A DNA stretch of 64,000 bases from Microbacterium sp. YJN-G (GCF_015040615.1 NZ_CP060402.1:372001-436000), one strand, 5' to 3'. Positions 1-10,010 are shown, counted from the first letter of the stretch. Notes: generated from the sequence alone by a model not told the origin. Program-made: numbers and translations.

Positions 1-13
1 GGCGGCTACCGTA

Positions 14-2827
14 GTGACCGTGCCGAAGTCGTTGTCGATGAATGAGATCCGAACTCGAGCCGCGCAGTTCATCCGCGACTGGGAGGACGAGCCCGGTGAC
101 GAGAAGCAGCAGGCGCAGTCATACGTTCGGGACCTGCTCGGAGTGTACGGAATCACTCAGACCCGCGCTGCCTTCTATGAGAAGCGCGTCAACCGCTCGT
201 CGACCGGCTCCCGCGGATACATCGACGCGCTGATCCCCGGCCTCGCGCTGATCGAGATGAAGTCTGCCGGCAAGGATCTCGTCGCGGCAGAGCAGCAAGC
301 GCTCGACTACATCGACGATCTCCCCGATCCCGAGGTTCCCCGCTGGGTTCTGACGAGCGACTTTCATCGGCTTCGGCTGCTCGACCTGCATGCCAAGGAC
401 GACGGTGTCCGGGAGTTCACTCTGACCCAGTTGCGGGATCACGCCGACCGACTGGCCTTTCTCGCTGGCTACGGGGAGCGCACTTTCGGGTCGAAGGCTC
501 AGGAGGAGGCGTCGATCAAGGCGGCGAAGCTGATGGCGTCGCTGTACGAGGCCCTCGAGGATTCGGGGTACGACGATCACGAGGCGTCGGTGTTCTTGGT
601 GCGCACTCTCTTCGCGCTCTATGCCGATGACGCTGGGGTGTGGGATCGCGATCTGTTCCTAGAGTTCCTCGAAACGCGTACCGCCCAAGACGGCTCTGAT
701 CTCGGCCCGCAGCTGTCGCTGCTTTACCAGGTCATGGGCCGAGAGCCCAGCCGGCGGCAATCAAACCTCGACGAGCTGATCGCACGCTTCCCATACGTCA
801 ACGGCGGCATCTTCGAGGAATCAGTGTCGATCCCCTCGTTCGACACTGGAATGCGCGATCGGCTGATCGCCGCGGCCATGTTCAACTGGTCAGCGATCTC
901 GCCGGCCATCTTCGGCAGCCTCTTCCAAGCAGTCAAAGACAAAGCCGCTCGCCGCGAGCTCGGCGAGCACTACACCACCGAGACCAACATCATGAAGGTC
1001 ATCGGTCCAATGTTCCTTGACGAGTTGCGGCAACGATTCTCTGACGACTACCACGACACCGGCAAGCTCAAGAAGTTGCGCTCTGACATGGGGCAGATGC
1101 GATTCCTCGACCCGGCGTGCGGCTGCGGCAACTTCCTCGTGGTCGGCTATCGACAGATGCGCGCGCTCGATCTCGAGATCCTCCTACGTATCCAGGAGCT
1201 CTCAGGCGACACCGCCCGCACGATGTTCTTCACCGAGGAGCACCTTTCCGTTCGGCTGTCGAGCTTCCATGGCATTGAGCTCGAGGAGTGGCCGGCCCAG
1301 ATCGCCGCCACTGCGTTACACCTGGTGGAACACCAGGCGAACCAAGCGATGGAGCTGGCTCTGGGCGCCGCACCGGACTCCCTTCCGCTGGACAAGATCC
1401 GAAGCATCCAGGTCGGCAACGCACTGCGCGTGGACTGGGGCGACGTCGTCGAACCGACCGAGCACCTGTACATCATGGGCAACCCGCCTTTCCTCGGTCA
1501 CGCGACTCGCTCGCTCGAGCAGGCCCAGGAGTTGCGGGACGTGTGGCGTCGCACAGACATCGGCCGGCTCGACTACGTCACCGGCTGGTATGCAAAGGCG
1601 CTCGAACTGTTCAACCGACAGAGGTACGTGGGGGAGTTCGCTTTCGTCTCCACGAACTCGATCGCGCAGGGCGAGCCGGTACCGGCGCTGTTCGGCCCTG
1701 TCTTCGCCGCCGGGTGGCGCATCAAGTTCGCTCACCGCACGTTCGCGTGGACGAGCGAAGCACCCGGCGCCGCCGCAGTGCACTGCTCTGTCATCGGATT
1801 CGACCGAGCACAGAAGAAGCGCGCTCGACTATTCGACTACTCGGGCAACGTGAAGGGCGAACCCATCGAGCTGCCGGTCACCGGACAACTCAACGGATAC
1901 CTGGTGGACGGGCCCAACGCGCTCGTCGAGCAGCGTCGCACGCCACTGTCTCCGCAGCTCCCGCCGATGGTGTTCGGCAACATGGCCCGTGACGACGGCA
2001 ACCTCCTCATCGAGGCGGAGGACTACGACGAAATCGCCGCAGACCCCGTCGCGGCGAAGTACATCCGACCGTTTGTCGGTGCGCGTCAACTCATCCACAA
2101 CGAGCCGCGCTGGTGCCTCTGGCTTGTCGATCTGGACCCGAGCGACATCGCCCGCTCGCCCGTGCTGCGACGCCGCCTGGACGCCGTCCGGCAATTCCGA
2201 GCGGCCTCCACTGCGGGGTCCACTCGGCAGATGGCCGAGACCCCGCATCTGTTCGGTCAGCGCTCGCAACCCGACACTCCATATGTGTGCGTGCCACGTC
2301 ACGCTAGCGAGACCCGACGCTACTTTCCGACCGCCGTCTTCGCACCAGAAGTGATCTGCGGGGACGCGAACTTCAAAGCCGACGATCCAGATGGCATCGC
2401 GTTCGCAACCATTTCCTCGTCGGCTTTCATCGCCTGGCAGAAGGCGGTGGGCGGTCGTATCAAGTCGGATCTCCGCTTCTCGAACACGCTGACCTGGAAC
2501 ACATTTCCGCTGCCGCCAATGACGGACAAGGAGCGGGCCGCCATCATCGCCGGCGGCCGGGCGGTGCTGGACGCGCGAGCGCTACACCCTGAACGCTCGT
2601 TGGCAGACCACTACAACCCCCTCGCGATGTCCCCGGAGCTCGTGCGAGCACACCGCGAACTCGACTCCGCGGTTGACAAGTGCTTGGGGCTAAGAGGCGC
2701 GGTCACCGACGACAACCGGCTGCGCGCGCTGTTCGCCAGCTATGCCAAGCTCACGACAGCCGACGAACTATCGATCCCCGGCAAAGCATCCCGCCGAAGG
2801 AATGTCCAGTCGGGTGCCACGAGATGA
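14..2827 (+). CDS. MmeI-type (type IIL/IIG) restriction-modification protein
   Basis: A single-chain enzyme combining DNA cleavage and adenine-N6 methylation, expected to act on invading or unmodified DNA. The N-terminus carries a PD-ExK nuclease signature (Asp71, Glu81, Lys83, as D-X9-EXK), which is the MmeI arrangement. A methylase core follows, with motif I LDPACGCGNF near residue 365 and motif IV NPPF near 488. The C-terminal third should hold the target-recognition domain. At 937 aa the length fits the MmeI family (about 920 aa). The start is GTG at 14; ATG at 38 is an alternative, and the frame is open to the window edge, so a start further left is possible. The stop overlaps the next gene by 4 bp (ATGA), so the two are co-translated. 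A methylase-only DISARM protein (DrmMI) is an alternative family name, but the intact nuclease motif argues for a restriction enzyme. Confidence 0.85.
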   Translation: MTVPKSLSMNEIRTRAAQFIRDWEDEPGDEKQQAQSYVRDLLGVYGITQTRAAFYEKRVNRSSTGSRGYIDALIPGLALIEMKSAGKDLVAAEQQALDYIDDLPDPEVPRWVLTSDFHRLRLLDLHAKDDGVREFTLTQLRDHADRLAFLAGYGERTFGSKAQEEASIKAAKLMASLYEALEDSGYDDHEASVFLVRTLFALYADDAGVWDRDLFLEFLETRTAQDGSDLGPQLSLLYQVMGREPSRRQSNLDELIARFPYVNGGIFEESVSIPSFDTGMRDRLIAAAMFNWSAISPAIFGSLFQAVKDKAARRELGEHYTTETNIMKVIGPMFLDELRQRFSDDYHDTGKLKKLRSDMGQMRFLDPACGCGNFLVVGYRQMRALDLEILLRIQELSGDTARTMFFTEEHLSVRLSSFHGIELEEWPAQIAATALHLVEHQANQAMELALGAAPDSLPLDKIRSIQVGNALRVDWGDVVEPTEHLYIMGNPPFLGHATRSLEQAQELRDVWRRTDIGRLDYVTGWYAKALELFNRQRYVGEFAFVSTNSIAQGEPVPALFGPVFAAGWRIKFAHRTFAWTSEAPGAAAVHCSVIGFDRAQKKRARLFDYSGNVKGEPIELPVTGQLNGYLVDGPNALVEQRRTPLSPQLPPMVFGNMARDDGNLLIEAEDYDEIAADPVAAKYIRPFVGARQLIHNEPRWCLWLVDLDPSDIARSPVLRRRLDAVRQFRAASTAGSTRQMAETPHLFGQRSQPDTPYVCVPRHASETRRYFPTAVFAPEVICGDANFKADDPDGIAFATISSSAFIAWQKAVGGRIKSDLRFSNTLTWNTFPLPPMTDKERAAIIAGGRAVLDARALHPERSLADHYNPLAMSPELVRAHRELDSAVDKCLGLRGAVTDDNRLRALFASYAKLTTADELSIPGKASRRRNVQSGATR

Positions 2828-4341
2828 CCGAAAGAAGCTGGCCGTACCCCACCGTGCCCGTTCGTGGCAGTCTCACGGTGGACAGCGACGGCGAGAATCA
2901 GCGGTGCGCGTGTGGAAACTCTTCGTACGCGCAGGATTGGAACCACGCTGATCAGACCGGCCAACTGACATTCGAAGCGTCCGGATCGTCCGAGCCTGAG
3001 GAGTTTGCGGTGTGCCCCTCGTGCGGCCGGGTATACAGCAACGCCGATCTCTTCCAATCCGACGACGGAATTGTCGCGGCCGTCGCTCGATACGACGTGA
3101 ACACCCGAGTCTTCAAAGCAGCGCGTGTGCAGTATGACCGGGAGGCGTACACCGCCGATCCAAGCCGCCCAGCGCTTACCACAAGACGGGGAGCCGAGTT
3201 TGAGGACTCCTGTTATCAGGTTGCGGTGCACGCCCAGGACTCCGCCATCGGTCGAGTCGGTGTCGTGCTCGAGGCGATCGCTCACGCTGCAGACAGAGCA
3301 GGTGACTACGAGTGCGTCGACATTGCTGTCGCCTACGCGTCCGCGGAGGGGGTTCGACTTCTCGAAAACGCACTAGCCGGCCCGAGTTGGACGGAAGCCC
3401 GTAAGAGATTCCTCGTCAGTTTGGACTTCGGTTTCACCCAGCCGAAGGCGCTCGCGCGTCTCAGCGAGATCAGCAACGCGGAGGTTCGTATTCCCAATGG
3501 GCGAGAGGTGCTGGGGTCAGCTGCCCTGCGACCACAAACGGCCTTCCACGCCAAGGTGTACAGCTTCGGCGTTGAACAGTATCCGTACCTGCGCGCGTTG
3601 GTTGTCGGATCTGCCAACTTGACCGCAAGCGCGCTCTCGACGGGCGCCGAGGTGGTCACAACTCAGACCTGGAAGTCGTACTCAACAGCTGCCCTGAACG
3701 ACTTGAGACGCGCACGATCTGTCCTCGAATGGTTCCGGGACACCTGGAAGAATGCGGACGCACTCGCTGACGTGCTCGATGAGTATCGGGAGAAGCGCCG
3801 CGCGCTACCGAGGCCTCCGCGAATCCGTGAGGAGAGGACCAAGGCAACGCGCCGTTATCTGGCCTCCCTGGAAGACCATGAGATCTCCGGAGATCTCTCC
3901 GTCCAACTCGCGGCGGCCAAGGCGCTGTGGATCGATGCCTCGTCAGTGATCCGTAACCGGGGCGCTCTGCCGGGAAGTCAGCTCAACACCCCTCGAGGGA
4001 CTCGCGTCTTCTTCGGTTTCGCGTCAGAGAAGGTGCCAAGAGACACCACTCTAGGGTCAATCGATCTGCGCATCGTCGGCCACGCCTACCACGACCGCAC
4101 CATCCGCTTCAGTAACAACGGTATGGACATCATCAATCTGCCAATCCCCGAACAGAACGGCGTCGAGACTTATCAAGGTACGTTCTTGCTCTTTGCTCGC
4201 GACTCCCCATGGAGTGACGGTCGTCGCAGTTACACCCTGACGGTCACGGACGCAGCAGGAGTCGACGTGAAGAGGGCGTCCGCCGCCAACAGTGTTGACT
4301 TAAAGATGAGTAGCGGTAGAAAATACGGTCTGTTGTTCTGA
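2824..4341 (+). CDS. PLD-fold nuclease-like protein with N-terminal Cys motifs
   Basis: A 505-aa protein whose middle holds one phospholipase-D-type half-site: FHAKVYSF followed by VVGSANLT, i.e. HxK plus GSxN. PLD-fold proteins are nucleases or phosphodiesterases in several defence systems. The first 70 residues carry two cysteine pairs (RCACG and VCPSCG) that look like a small zinc knuckle. The ATG at 2824 is chosen because it overlaps the upstream stop as ATGA; an open frame continues upstream to 2680 but overlaps the methylase in another frame. Coupling to the MmeI-type enzyme suggests a shared defence role. A comparison with DISARM DrmC would show whether this is a reduced DISARM; no helicase or DUF1998 gene is visible beside it. 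Confidence 0.7.
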   Translation: MTERSWPYPTVPVRGSLTVDSDGENQRCACGNSSYAQDWNHADQTGQLTFEASGSSEPEEFAVCPSCGRVYSNADLFQSDDGIVAAVARYDVNTRVFKAARVQYDREAYTADPSRPALTTRRGAEFEDSCYQVAVHAQDSAIGRVGVVLEAIAHAADRAGDYECVDIAVAYASAEGVRLLENALAGPSWTEARKRFLVSLDFGFTQPKALARLSEISNAEVRIPNGREVLGSAALRPQTAFHAKVYSFGVEQYPYLRALVVGSANLTASALSTGAEVVTTQTWKSYSTAALNDLRRARSVLEWFRDTWKNADALADVLDEYREKRRALPRPPRIREERTKATRRYLASLEDHEISGDLSVQLAAAKALWIDASSVIRNRGALPGSQLNTPRGTRVFFGFASEKVPRDTTLGSIDLRIVGHAYHDRTIRFSNNGMDIINLPIPEQNGVETYQGTFLLFARDSPWSDGRRSYTLTVTDAAGVDVKRASAANSVDLKMSSGRKYGLLF

Positions 4342-4457
4342 ACAACGGGCGACCGGCCCGCCCAGGAGCCATCCCTTAGCGGTCGATGTGCGCTTGAGGG
4401 GGCCGCCTAGCGATGCTAGTCAGCTACACCGCCGAGACGCGGGGTGCGGGTACCTCG

Positions 4458-4805
4458 CTATCCACCAGCGTTCAGTTCGGCCTCGTACTCCGCGGCGGAG
4501 TCCACGAGCTCCCGCTCCTCGACGAAGTTGTCCACCGCCCGTAGATACGGGCGAGGGGAGTCGCTGCCGTTGCTGCAAAGCACGTCGTCGCACCACTCAT
4601 TGTCATACGTCGGAGAGTACGTGCACGACCAGGAGCCCAGCCCGAGCTCTTCACGTATGAACTCCTCATAGCCCGGCTGAGGGCGTTCCTCGATCTCGAA
4701 ACGGCGAGTCGGGCCTGAGCAACCCGAGACGACGCCGATTAGCGACACGACCGTGACGAGGACCGGCGTCTGCCTCCCCAGAAGCGCCATGCTCCCCCGG
4801 CTCAT
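4458..4805 (-). CDS. Small putative lipoprotein
   Basis: A 115-aa protein with a hydrophobic N-terminus ending in a lipobox-like VVSGC (Cys near residue 29), so it is probably a membrane-anchored exported lipoprotein. The mature part is acidic with four cysteines (SWSC, EWC, DVLC). Starts at 4805 (ATG) or 4790 (ATG, beside a G-rich stretch) are both possible. The longer open frame up to 5156 runs antisense through the neighbouring gene and is not credible. It is divergent from, and slightly overlaps, the leader of the DUF5677-like gene. No family recognised. Confidence 0.5.
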   Translation of the reverse strand: MSRGSMALLGRQTPVLVTVVSLIGVVSGCSGPTRRFEIEERPQPGYEEFIREELGLGSWSCTYSPTYDNEWCDDVLCSNGSDSPRPYLRAVDNFVEERELVDSAAEYEAELNAGG

Positions 4806-4833
4806 GTCGTGCCGCACCGCGAGATGCCCTCCT

Positions 4834-5871
4834 ATGGGACACGATGAGTGGGTGCAACAACTCTTCGATCCTGACGACGCCCCTGAGTTGAGGCGAGAGA
4901 AGGCGTTCATCTTCGGCACCGCTCCGAAGCTCGCCGGCGATTTCCTCAGAGCGGGGCGCGAAACGCGTATGAGCCGGGCGTCGAAGGATGCAAGCGTCGC
5001 AGAGGATATCGCGCACGTCTGGGCGCGCGGTTGGACGGTTCTTGACGCAGTGATCAACGCGATGGAACAGAGCAGCGCGCTCATGTTCACCAGGTCGGAG
5101 GTCCTCGACGACCACGCAGACGTCCGAGAAGCGCTACTTCTGCTGCAGAGCGCCACGACCCTTACCCTGCGCGAAATCTCGGAGCTATTGCGAGCTGGCT
5201 ACTTGTCGGGTGCTGCGGCACGGTGGAGGGCACTGCACGAGACAGCCGTGACGGCTGTCGTCGTCGCTGAGGGAGGACCTTCTATTGCGCGGCGTTACAT
5301 CGACCATGGTGTCACCACGCAGCTTCTCCGCTTAGAAGCGTTCTACCAGCAACCTCACCCGGACGCACCACCTGCCGCTGAGCGCGCTGAGCGGATGCAA
5401 TTGGTTGCAGACCTCATTGCGAAGCACACGATCCCCGGCGAGACGGTCAGTTTCCGACGTCCGTACGCGTGGGCAACGCCGGTCATGCCAGCTCGGGCCA
5501 AGGATGGCAAGCACCTGGAGCCGAACTTCACTCGACTGGAGGCCGTCGCTGGGCAGATCGACATGCGCCTGCTAGTTCAGCACGGCGCTCACGGACATGT
5601 TCATAACGACGCTGGAGCAGTGCGGACGGCCGTCCTGAAAGACGGCAACCTGCTTCTGGCGGGTCCGCGTTCTGATGAGGTGCAGACCGTCGCTATACCC
5701 GCACTGCGAACCATCGTCGTCGCCGCAGCCGCCACGCATCTAGGCTTTGAGCCTCAGCTGGATGAGTTTGGTCGCTTGATCAGTTTGACTGGCGCGGCGA
5801 TCGCTGACCTCGCGGCGACGGGCGTGCAGGCGTTCGAAAGCGTTCACCGGTCTTCACAGATGCTCTTTTGA
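4834..5871 (+). CDS. DUF5677-like helical protein of unknown function
   Basis: A 345-aa, mostly alpha-helical soluble protein. Motifs reminiscent of DUF5677 are LRAGYLSGAAARWRALHE around residues 120-137 and a later HGHVHNDAG. No catalytic signature or membrane segment is visible. The ATG at 4834 is preferred over the frame's first ATG at 4753, whose extra 27 residues are Cys/Arg-rich and overlap the divergent lipoprotein gene. It lies between two methylase-containing clusters, so an accessory role in the defence-like island is plausible but unproven. The family assignment is from memory of pattern only. Confidence 0.6.
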   Translation: MGHDEWVQQLFDPDDAPELRREKAFIFGTAPKLAGDFLRAGRETRMSRASKDASVAEDIAHVWARGWTVLDAVINAMEQSSALMFTRSEVLDDHADVREALLLLQSATTLTLREISELLRAGYLSGAAARWRALHETAVTAVVVAEGGPSIARRYIDHGVTTQLLRLEAFYQQPHPDAPPAAERAERMQLVADLIAKHTIPGETVSFRRPYAWATPVMPARAKDGKHLEPNFTRLEAVAGQIDMRLLVQHGAHGHVHNDAGAVRTAVLKDGNLLLAGPRSDEVQTVAIPALRTIVVAAAATHLGFEPQLDEFGRLISLTGAAIADLAATGVQAFESVHRSSQMLF

Positions 5872-6140
5872 CTCGGCGGGGGCGAGCGCAGGGTGCGGCC
5901 CTGTTTCGACGTCGGCTTAGCGTCGGAGTCCTACCCCGACTCCGAGTGGCACCCAGAGGACCCGCCAGATTCGCCCCTGGCTGCGACCGTCAATGGAGCG
6001 CCGGCAACGAATGCCCCCGTAGGCTGATTCTCGATGAGCTTCACGACACAGCCGCGGCATGCACGCACGCGACGCGCCACGTCAGCATGGCCCGGGGCGC
6101 GGCGCGTCGCGAGGGCGCTGGCCGGTAGGAGCGGGTACCT

Positions 6141-7298
6141 GTGACGTCGGAGGCTTTTCGCGCTTACGCCGAGACGTTCGCGCCGACTGACGGCGATGGA
6201 CCCGGAGACTATGTTTCGCCCTACGATGCGCTCCGCCGCCTCGCAGACGTGGACACTCTTCGCCAGAAGGGGACGTTCTTCACCGCGAGTCAGCTTGCCT
6301 CCGAGCTGTGGGAACCGGAGCTCGCCGGCCTGCCGGAGGGCGCCGTCATACTTGACCCCGCGAGTGGCGCCGGAGACCTGGTGATGCCGGTAGTGAAGTG
6401 GGCTGCCCACACCGATACCGCGATATCCATCCGACTGAATGACGTCGAGGATGTCTTCTTGCCTATTGCGCGGTCGCGGCTGTTGCACGCGGCAGAGTCG
6501 GTGACGGTGAAAACGACATGTTCGGATTTTTTGGCGGACACCAAATTTGCTGAAGGTGTGACACACCTGGCTCTCAATCCCCCGTACTTTTCGCTTGAGT
6601 CTGAGCGCGTATGGGGCAGCGGTAGAGTCAGCGCGGCGGCGGTCTTCGTTGAACACGCACTTCGCCATATGAAACGTGGGTCGACACTGCTGGCCGTGTT
6701 GCCAGACGTGCTCCGGTCTGGCTCACGCTACGGAAAGTGGCGCGATTTTGTAGAGTCGACTGGCGCAGTCGGCCGCGTAGCTCCCTGGGGACAATTCGAC
6801 AGTCACACCGATATCCACGTTTTTCTCCTCACGGTCCGCGTCGGCTGCACCGGTCCGCACGTCCCTTGGGTCAGGGACGACGGCGCGCGCGAGCGGCTGC
6901 AAGATCACTGCGAAGTTCGAGTCGGACCCGTCGTCCCACACCGTGATGCGGACGAAGGACCAACCGTGCCGTACCTGACGGCGAAGAATCTCGCGACGGG
7001 GAAGCCGGAACGACGCCGGTTCGCGGGTCGGTTGGAGCGCGGGCCGCTGGTTCTCGTCAACCGTACGTCGCGCCCGGGTGATCGGCCGCGCCTACGAGCC
7101 CGGATCCTTTTAGACACGACACCGTCCGCCGTTGAGAACCACTTGCTTGTCGTTAAGCCGTTGGATGGCACCCTTCAAGGTTGTGAGACGATCGTCGAAC
7201 TACTGGGCCGGGAGTCCACCTGGGAATTCCTCGACGAACGAATACGATGCCGACACCTGACAGTTTCTGCGCTGAAGGAGATTCCATGGCGGACGTAG
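6141..7298 (+). CDS. N6-adenine DNA methyltransferase, first gene of a four-gene operon
   Basis: A 385-aa class I SAM-dependent DNA methylase. Motif I is LDPASGAG (residues 71-78) and catalytic motif IV is NPPY (146-149), typical of gamma-type N6-adenine enzymes. The C-terminal 150 residues (VPYLTAKNL, LVNRTSRPG) resemble a recognition region such as those of Eco57I-like enzymes. The GTG at 6141 has a GGAG site (about 6127-6131) upstream. It overlaps the next gene by 13 bp, tying it to the ATPase, receiver-like and MBL-fold genes. No adjacent nuclease domain is fused, so it may be the self-marking arm of a defence or a DNA-modification sensor system. Confidence 0.8.
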   Translation: MTSEAFRAYAETFAPTDGDGPGDYVSPYDALRRLADVDTLRQKGTFFTASQLASELWEPELAGLPEGAVILDPASGAGDLVMPVVKWAAHTDTAISIRLNDVEDVFLPIARSRLLHAAESVTVKTTCSDFLADTKFAEGVTHLALNPPYFSLESERVWGSGRVSAAAVFVEHALRHMKRGSTLLAVLPDVLRSGSRYGKWRDFVESTGAVGRVAPWGQFDSHTDIHVFLLTVRVGCTGPHVPWVRDDGARERLQDHCEVRVGPVVPHRDADEGPTVPYLTAKNLATGKPERRRFAGRLERGPLVLVNRTSRPGDRPRLRARILLDTTPSAVENHLLVVKPLDGTLQGCETIVELLGRESTWEFLDERIRCRHLTVSALKEIPWRT

Positions 7299-9367
7299 TC
7301 GAGTCGTCTGCTCGGATTCGGTTCTCGCCTGCCATTCTCCGACGGCTGGGCGAAGAGCTGAATCCAAGCATCGACCAGGGCATCATAGAACTCGCCAAGA
7401 ATGCTTACGACGCGGACGCCACTGAATGCAACGTGTGGCTTGATCGCGACGGCGATCCCAAGACGATCGTGGTTGATGACGACGGTTGTGGGATGACCGC
7501 TGATGACATCTTGGACGGCTGGCTCGTCCTGGGAGGCTCGAGCAAGAGCACGCACGAATTGACCGCGCGCGGACGCCACCCTGCGGGAAACAAGGGCCTG
7601 GGACGGCTTGCTGCGCTGCGACTGGGGCGCGTCGCTCACCTCCGATCTCGGCCCGGTGATGGGTACGAGTACTCGGTGCTAATCGACTGGCAGCGATTTG
7701 AGTCTGTTCAGACCGTCGACGATGTCGAACTGGAAGTGGAACGTATCCCCACGGCTGCACCCCGGGGCACAACAATCGAGCTTCGGCAACTCCGCGGTCC
7801 CGTCGGCAGGGTTGACGCCCGGCGGTTGGCTCGTGCCCTCGTTCTACTCGCGGACCCATTCAACGACGCCAAGGGATCCTTCCGCCCACACTTGCATTCG
7901 GATGTGTTTGCGGACTTGGCGGCGCAAGTCGAGCAAAGGTATTTCGACCAAGCGGAATATCACCTGGTAGCAAGTGTGCGCGCGGGGATAGCTTCAGCCC
8001 GGGTTGAGGACTGGCGCGGCGAGGCGCTCTGGACCGCTACCCATGAGAATCTCTCTGGGAGTATCTCGCCCTACGAGGTCCCCGACTCCGATGTTGAACT
8101 CTGGGCGTTCATCATGAACGCGCGGTCATTTCAATCGCGATCAGTTCAGCTCTCGGCCGTCCGAGAGTGGCTCGAGAGTTTCGGCGGTGTGCATATCTAT
8201 GTCAACGGGTTACGGGTAGCTCCATACGGCAACCCCGGGAACGACTGGCTCGACATGAATCTCGCGCGAGTGCGGAGTCCTGAGGAGCGCCCGAGCACAA
8301 ACACCTCAATTGGGCGCGTGCGTGTCACTGATGCGCAAGATCTGCTCAGTCAGAAGACCGACCGTTCAGGTTTCATAGAAACGCCGGCATTCGAAGAATT
8401 GCGCCGGTTCGCGACAGATTCCCTCAATTGGATGGCTCACAAGCGGCTAGAAGCCGCTGAGCACAAACGCCGCGCTGCTCGGGTCGAAGTCGCGGAAAGA
8501 AAAACACGTAGCGAGAAGGCCGTCGCCGACTCAATCGAGCAGGTTCAGGACGACGAATCTAAGGCTGCGCTGCAACGTGCCTTTGATCAGTATCAGCGCG
8601 ACCGTGATCGTGAGGCGGAGACCCTGAAGCGGGAAGTGCAGCTCTACCGGACGCTCAGCACAGCGGGCATCACAGCGGCCACATTCGCGCACGAGTCCAC
8701 CGGAAATCCGATCAAAGTCATCGGAACCTCCCTTACAGGAATCGAGAACAGACTCAGACGCAACCCCCAAGTCGACTACGACTCGGACTATGCCGCCGCA
8801 GTCACCAGGATGCGCGGGGCGACATCCGCTTTGACCGTCCTTTCGACAGCTACTCTCGATCTGATCGCGGCTGACAAGCGTCGTCCCGGCAAGGTGTACC
8901 TGAACCAAGCAGTCCGCGATGTGTGCTCGAATTTCGAGCCCTTCTTCGCGGGTCGCGCGGTTGAGCTTGATCTCAAGATCGAGGGTGGCCGCGAACCATT
9001 TACCCGCGGCTCGGCTGCTGCGCTTGAGTCAATCGTCACTAATCTCATCAACAACTCATTGTCCGCGTTCGAGCAGTCGTCGAACGGAGCGCGTTTGCTT
9101 GAGATCATCACGACGCACGATGCCGACACATGGCACCTTGCGATCTCGGATAATGGTCCTGGCATCGTTGGAATTACGCTGGATGAGATCTGGCTCCCCG
9201 GACATACTCAGCGAGCCCAGGGAACGGGGCTTGGACTCACCATTGTGCGCGACTCGGTAAGCGACTTGGGAGGACGAGTTTCGGCGATCGCGAACGGCGC
9301 CCTAGGCGGGGCGACGTTTACGATAGAGATCCCCACAATAGGAGAAGACGATGGCGCACTCTTCTGA
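7286..9367 (+). CDS. Double-GHKL protein: Hsp90/MORC-like ATPase plus histidine-kinase-like C-terminus
   Basis: A 693-aa protein with two Bergerat-fold ATPase domains. The first has N-box ELAKNAYDAD (35-44), G1 box DDDGCGM (64-70) and GNKGLGR (101-107), as in HATPase_c_3 or Hsp90-like proteins. A charged coiled region (about 390-460) follows, then a kinase-style part: FAHESTGNP near 468 as a possible H-box, NLINNSL near 585, DNGPGI near 622 and GTGLGLT near 646. The ATG at 7286 follows GAAGGAG and overlaps the methylase stop; the frame's earlier ATG at 7247 is not needed. The next gene is a degenerate receiver, so the pair resembles a rewired two-component system. No membrane segment is seen, implying cytosolic sensing. 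Confidence 0.8.
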   Translation: MADVVESSARIRFSPAILRRLGEELNPSIDQGIIELAKNAYDADATECNVWLDRDGDPKTIVVDDDGCGMTADDILDGWLVLGGSSKSTHELTARGRHPAGNKGLGRLAALRLGRVAHLRSRPGDGYEYSVLIDWQRFESVQTVDDVELEVERIPTAAPRGTTIELRQLRGPVGRVDARRLARALVLLADPFNDAKGSFRPHLHSDVFADLAAQVEQRYFDQAEYHLVASVRAGIASARVEDWRGEALWTATHENLSGSISPYEVPDSDVELWAFIMNARSFQSRSVQLSAVREWLESFGGVHIYVNGLRVAPYGNPGNDWLDMNLARVRSPEERPSTNTSIGRVRVTDAQDLLSQKTDRSGFIETPAFEELRRFATDSLNWMAHKRLEAAEHKRRAARVEVAERKTRSEKAVADSIEQVQDDESKAALQRAFDQYQRDRDREAETLKREVQLYRTLSTAGITAATFAHESTGNPIKVIGTSLTGIENRLRRNPQVDYDSDYAAAVTRMRGATSALTVLSTATLDLIAADKRRPGKVYLNQAVRDVCSNFEPFFAGRAVELDLKIEGGREPFTRGSAAALESIVTNLINNSLSAFEQSSNGARLLEIITTHDADTWHLAISDNGPGIVGITLDEIWLPGHTQRAQGTGLGLTIVRDSVSDLGGRVSAIANGALGGATFTIEIPTIGEDDGALF

Positions 9368-10010
9368 CTCGTCAAGCCCGATCGCGATCCTCGACGACGA
9401 TAAGAATGTTCGCGATGGCCTCGCTTACGCCATCGAAAGCGACGAGTGGGAACCCATCGATCAGCCGGGGCCACTCGGAACAATGGAGGACTTCCTCGCC
9501 CGCAATATTGGCGCTGTTGGTGCAGTCAGTGACCACAAGCTCGCCCCGGCAGGCTACGCACAGTTCACCGGCGCACAACTGGTCGCGGCCTGGTATAGGC
9601 GAATGTTCCCCGCTCTCCTCTGCACGACCTACAACAAGTCCGCGGTGGACGAGTTCCGATCCTTGCGCCGATGGATTCCCGTGGTGATGCCACCCGACGG
9701 ACTCACTCCGGACACACTCGGGGTTGGTCTCGAACTCGTTCGCAAGGAGCAACAGGGCGACTTTGTCGCGGAGCGCCGCCCGTGGCGCGCCGTCGTGCGA
9801 TTCACTGACTACGCCCCTGAGAACCGCACGGTCTACGCAAAGCTGGCGGGCTGGAGTTCCGAAGCGGTGGCATTACGTGAAGTCGATCTGCCTGACGCGC
9901 TTCGCGAGATCGTCACACGCAAGCCTGACTTCCTGTGTCATGCCGAGGCGAATCTGGGCACTGTGAGCGGTGACGAGCTTTATCTCTCGGCATGGGAGTT
10001 CGAAGCGTGA
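9351..10010 (+). CDS. Degenerate response-regulator receiver protein
   Basis: A 219-aa protein whose first about 120 residues follow the receiver fold: the acidic pair ILDDDKNVRDG, a possible phospho-acceptor in VSDHKLAP, the downstream G-x-x-L helix, and LLCTTY for the conserved Thr. The invariant Lys after beta-5 is not evident (VVMPPDG there), so phosphorylation may be altered or lost. The C-terminal 90 residues do not resemble a DNA-binding output. It overlaps the upstream kinase-like gene by 17 bp and its stop overlaps the GTG of the MBL-fold gene. A non-transcriptional output through the MBL protein is an inference from this layout. Confidence 0.65.
   Translation: MAHSSDSSSPIAILDDDKNVRDGLAYAIESDEWEPIDQPGPLGTMEDFLARNIGAVGAVSDHKLAPAGYAQFTGAQLVAAWYRRMFPALLCTTYNKSAVDEFRSLRRWIPVVMPPDGLTPDTLGVGLELVRKEQQGDFVAERRPWRAVVRFTDYAPENRTVYAKLAGWSSEAVALREVDLPDALREIVTRKPDFLCHAEANLGTVSGDELYLSAWEFEA

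Noticed and set aside
5868..6128. 86-aa plus-strand frame after the DUF5677-like gene
   Set aside because: Arg/Ala-rich, overlaps the previous stop, no ribosome site or family; the 5,872-6,140 gap shows no clear feature.
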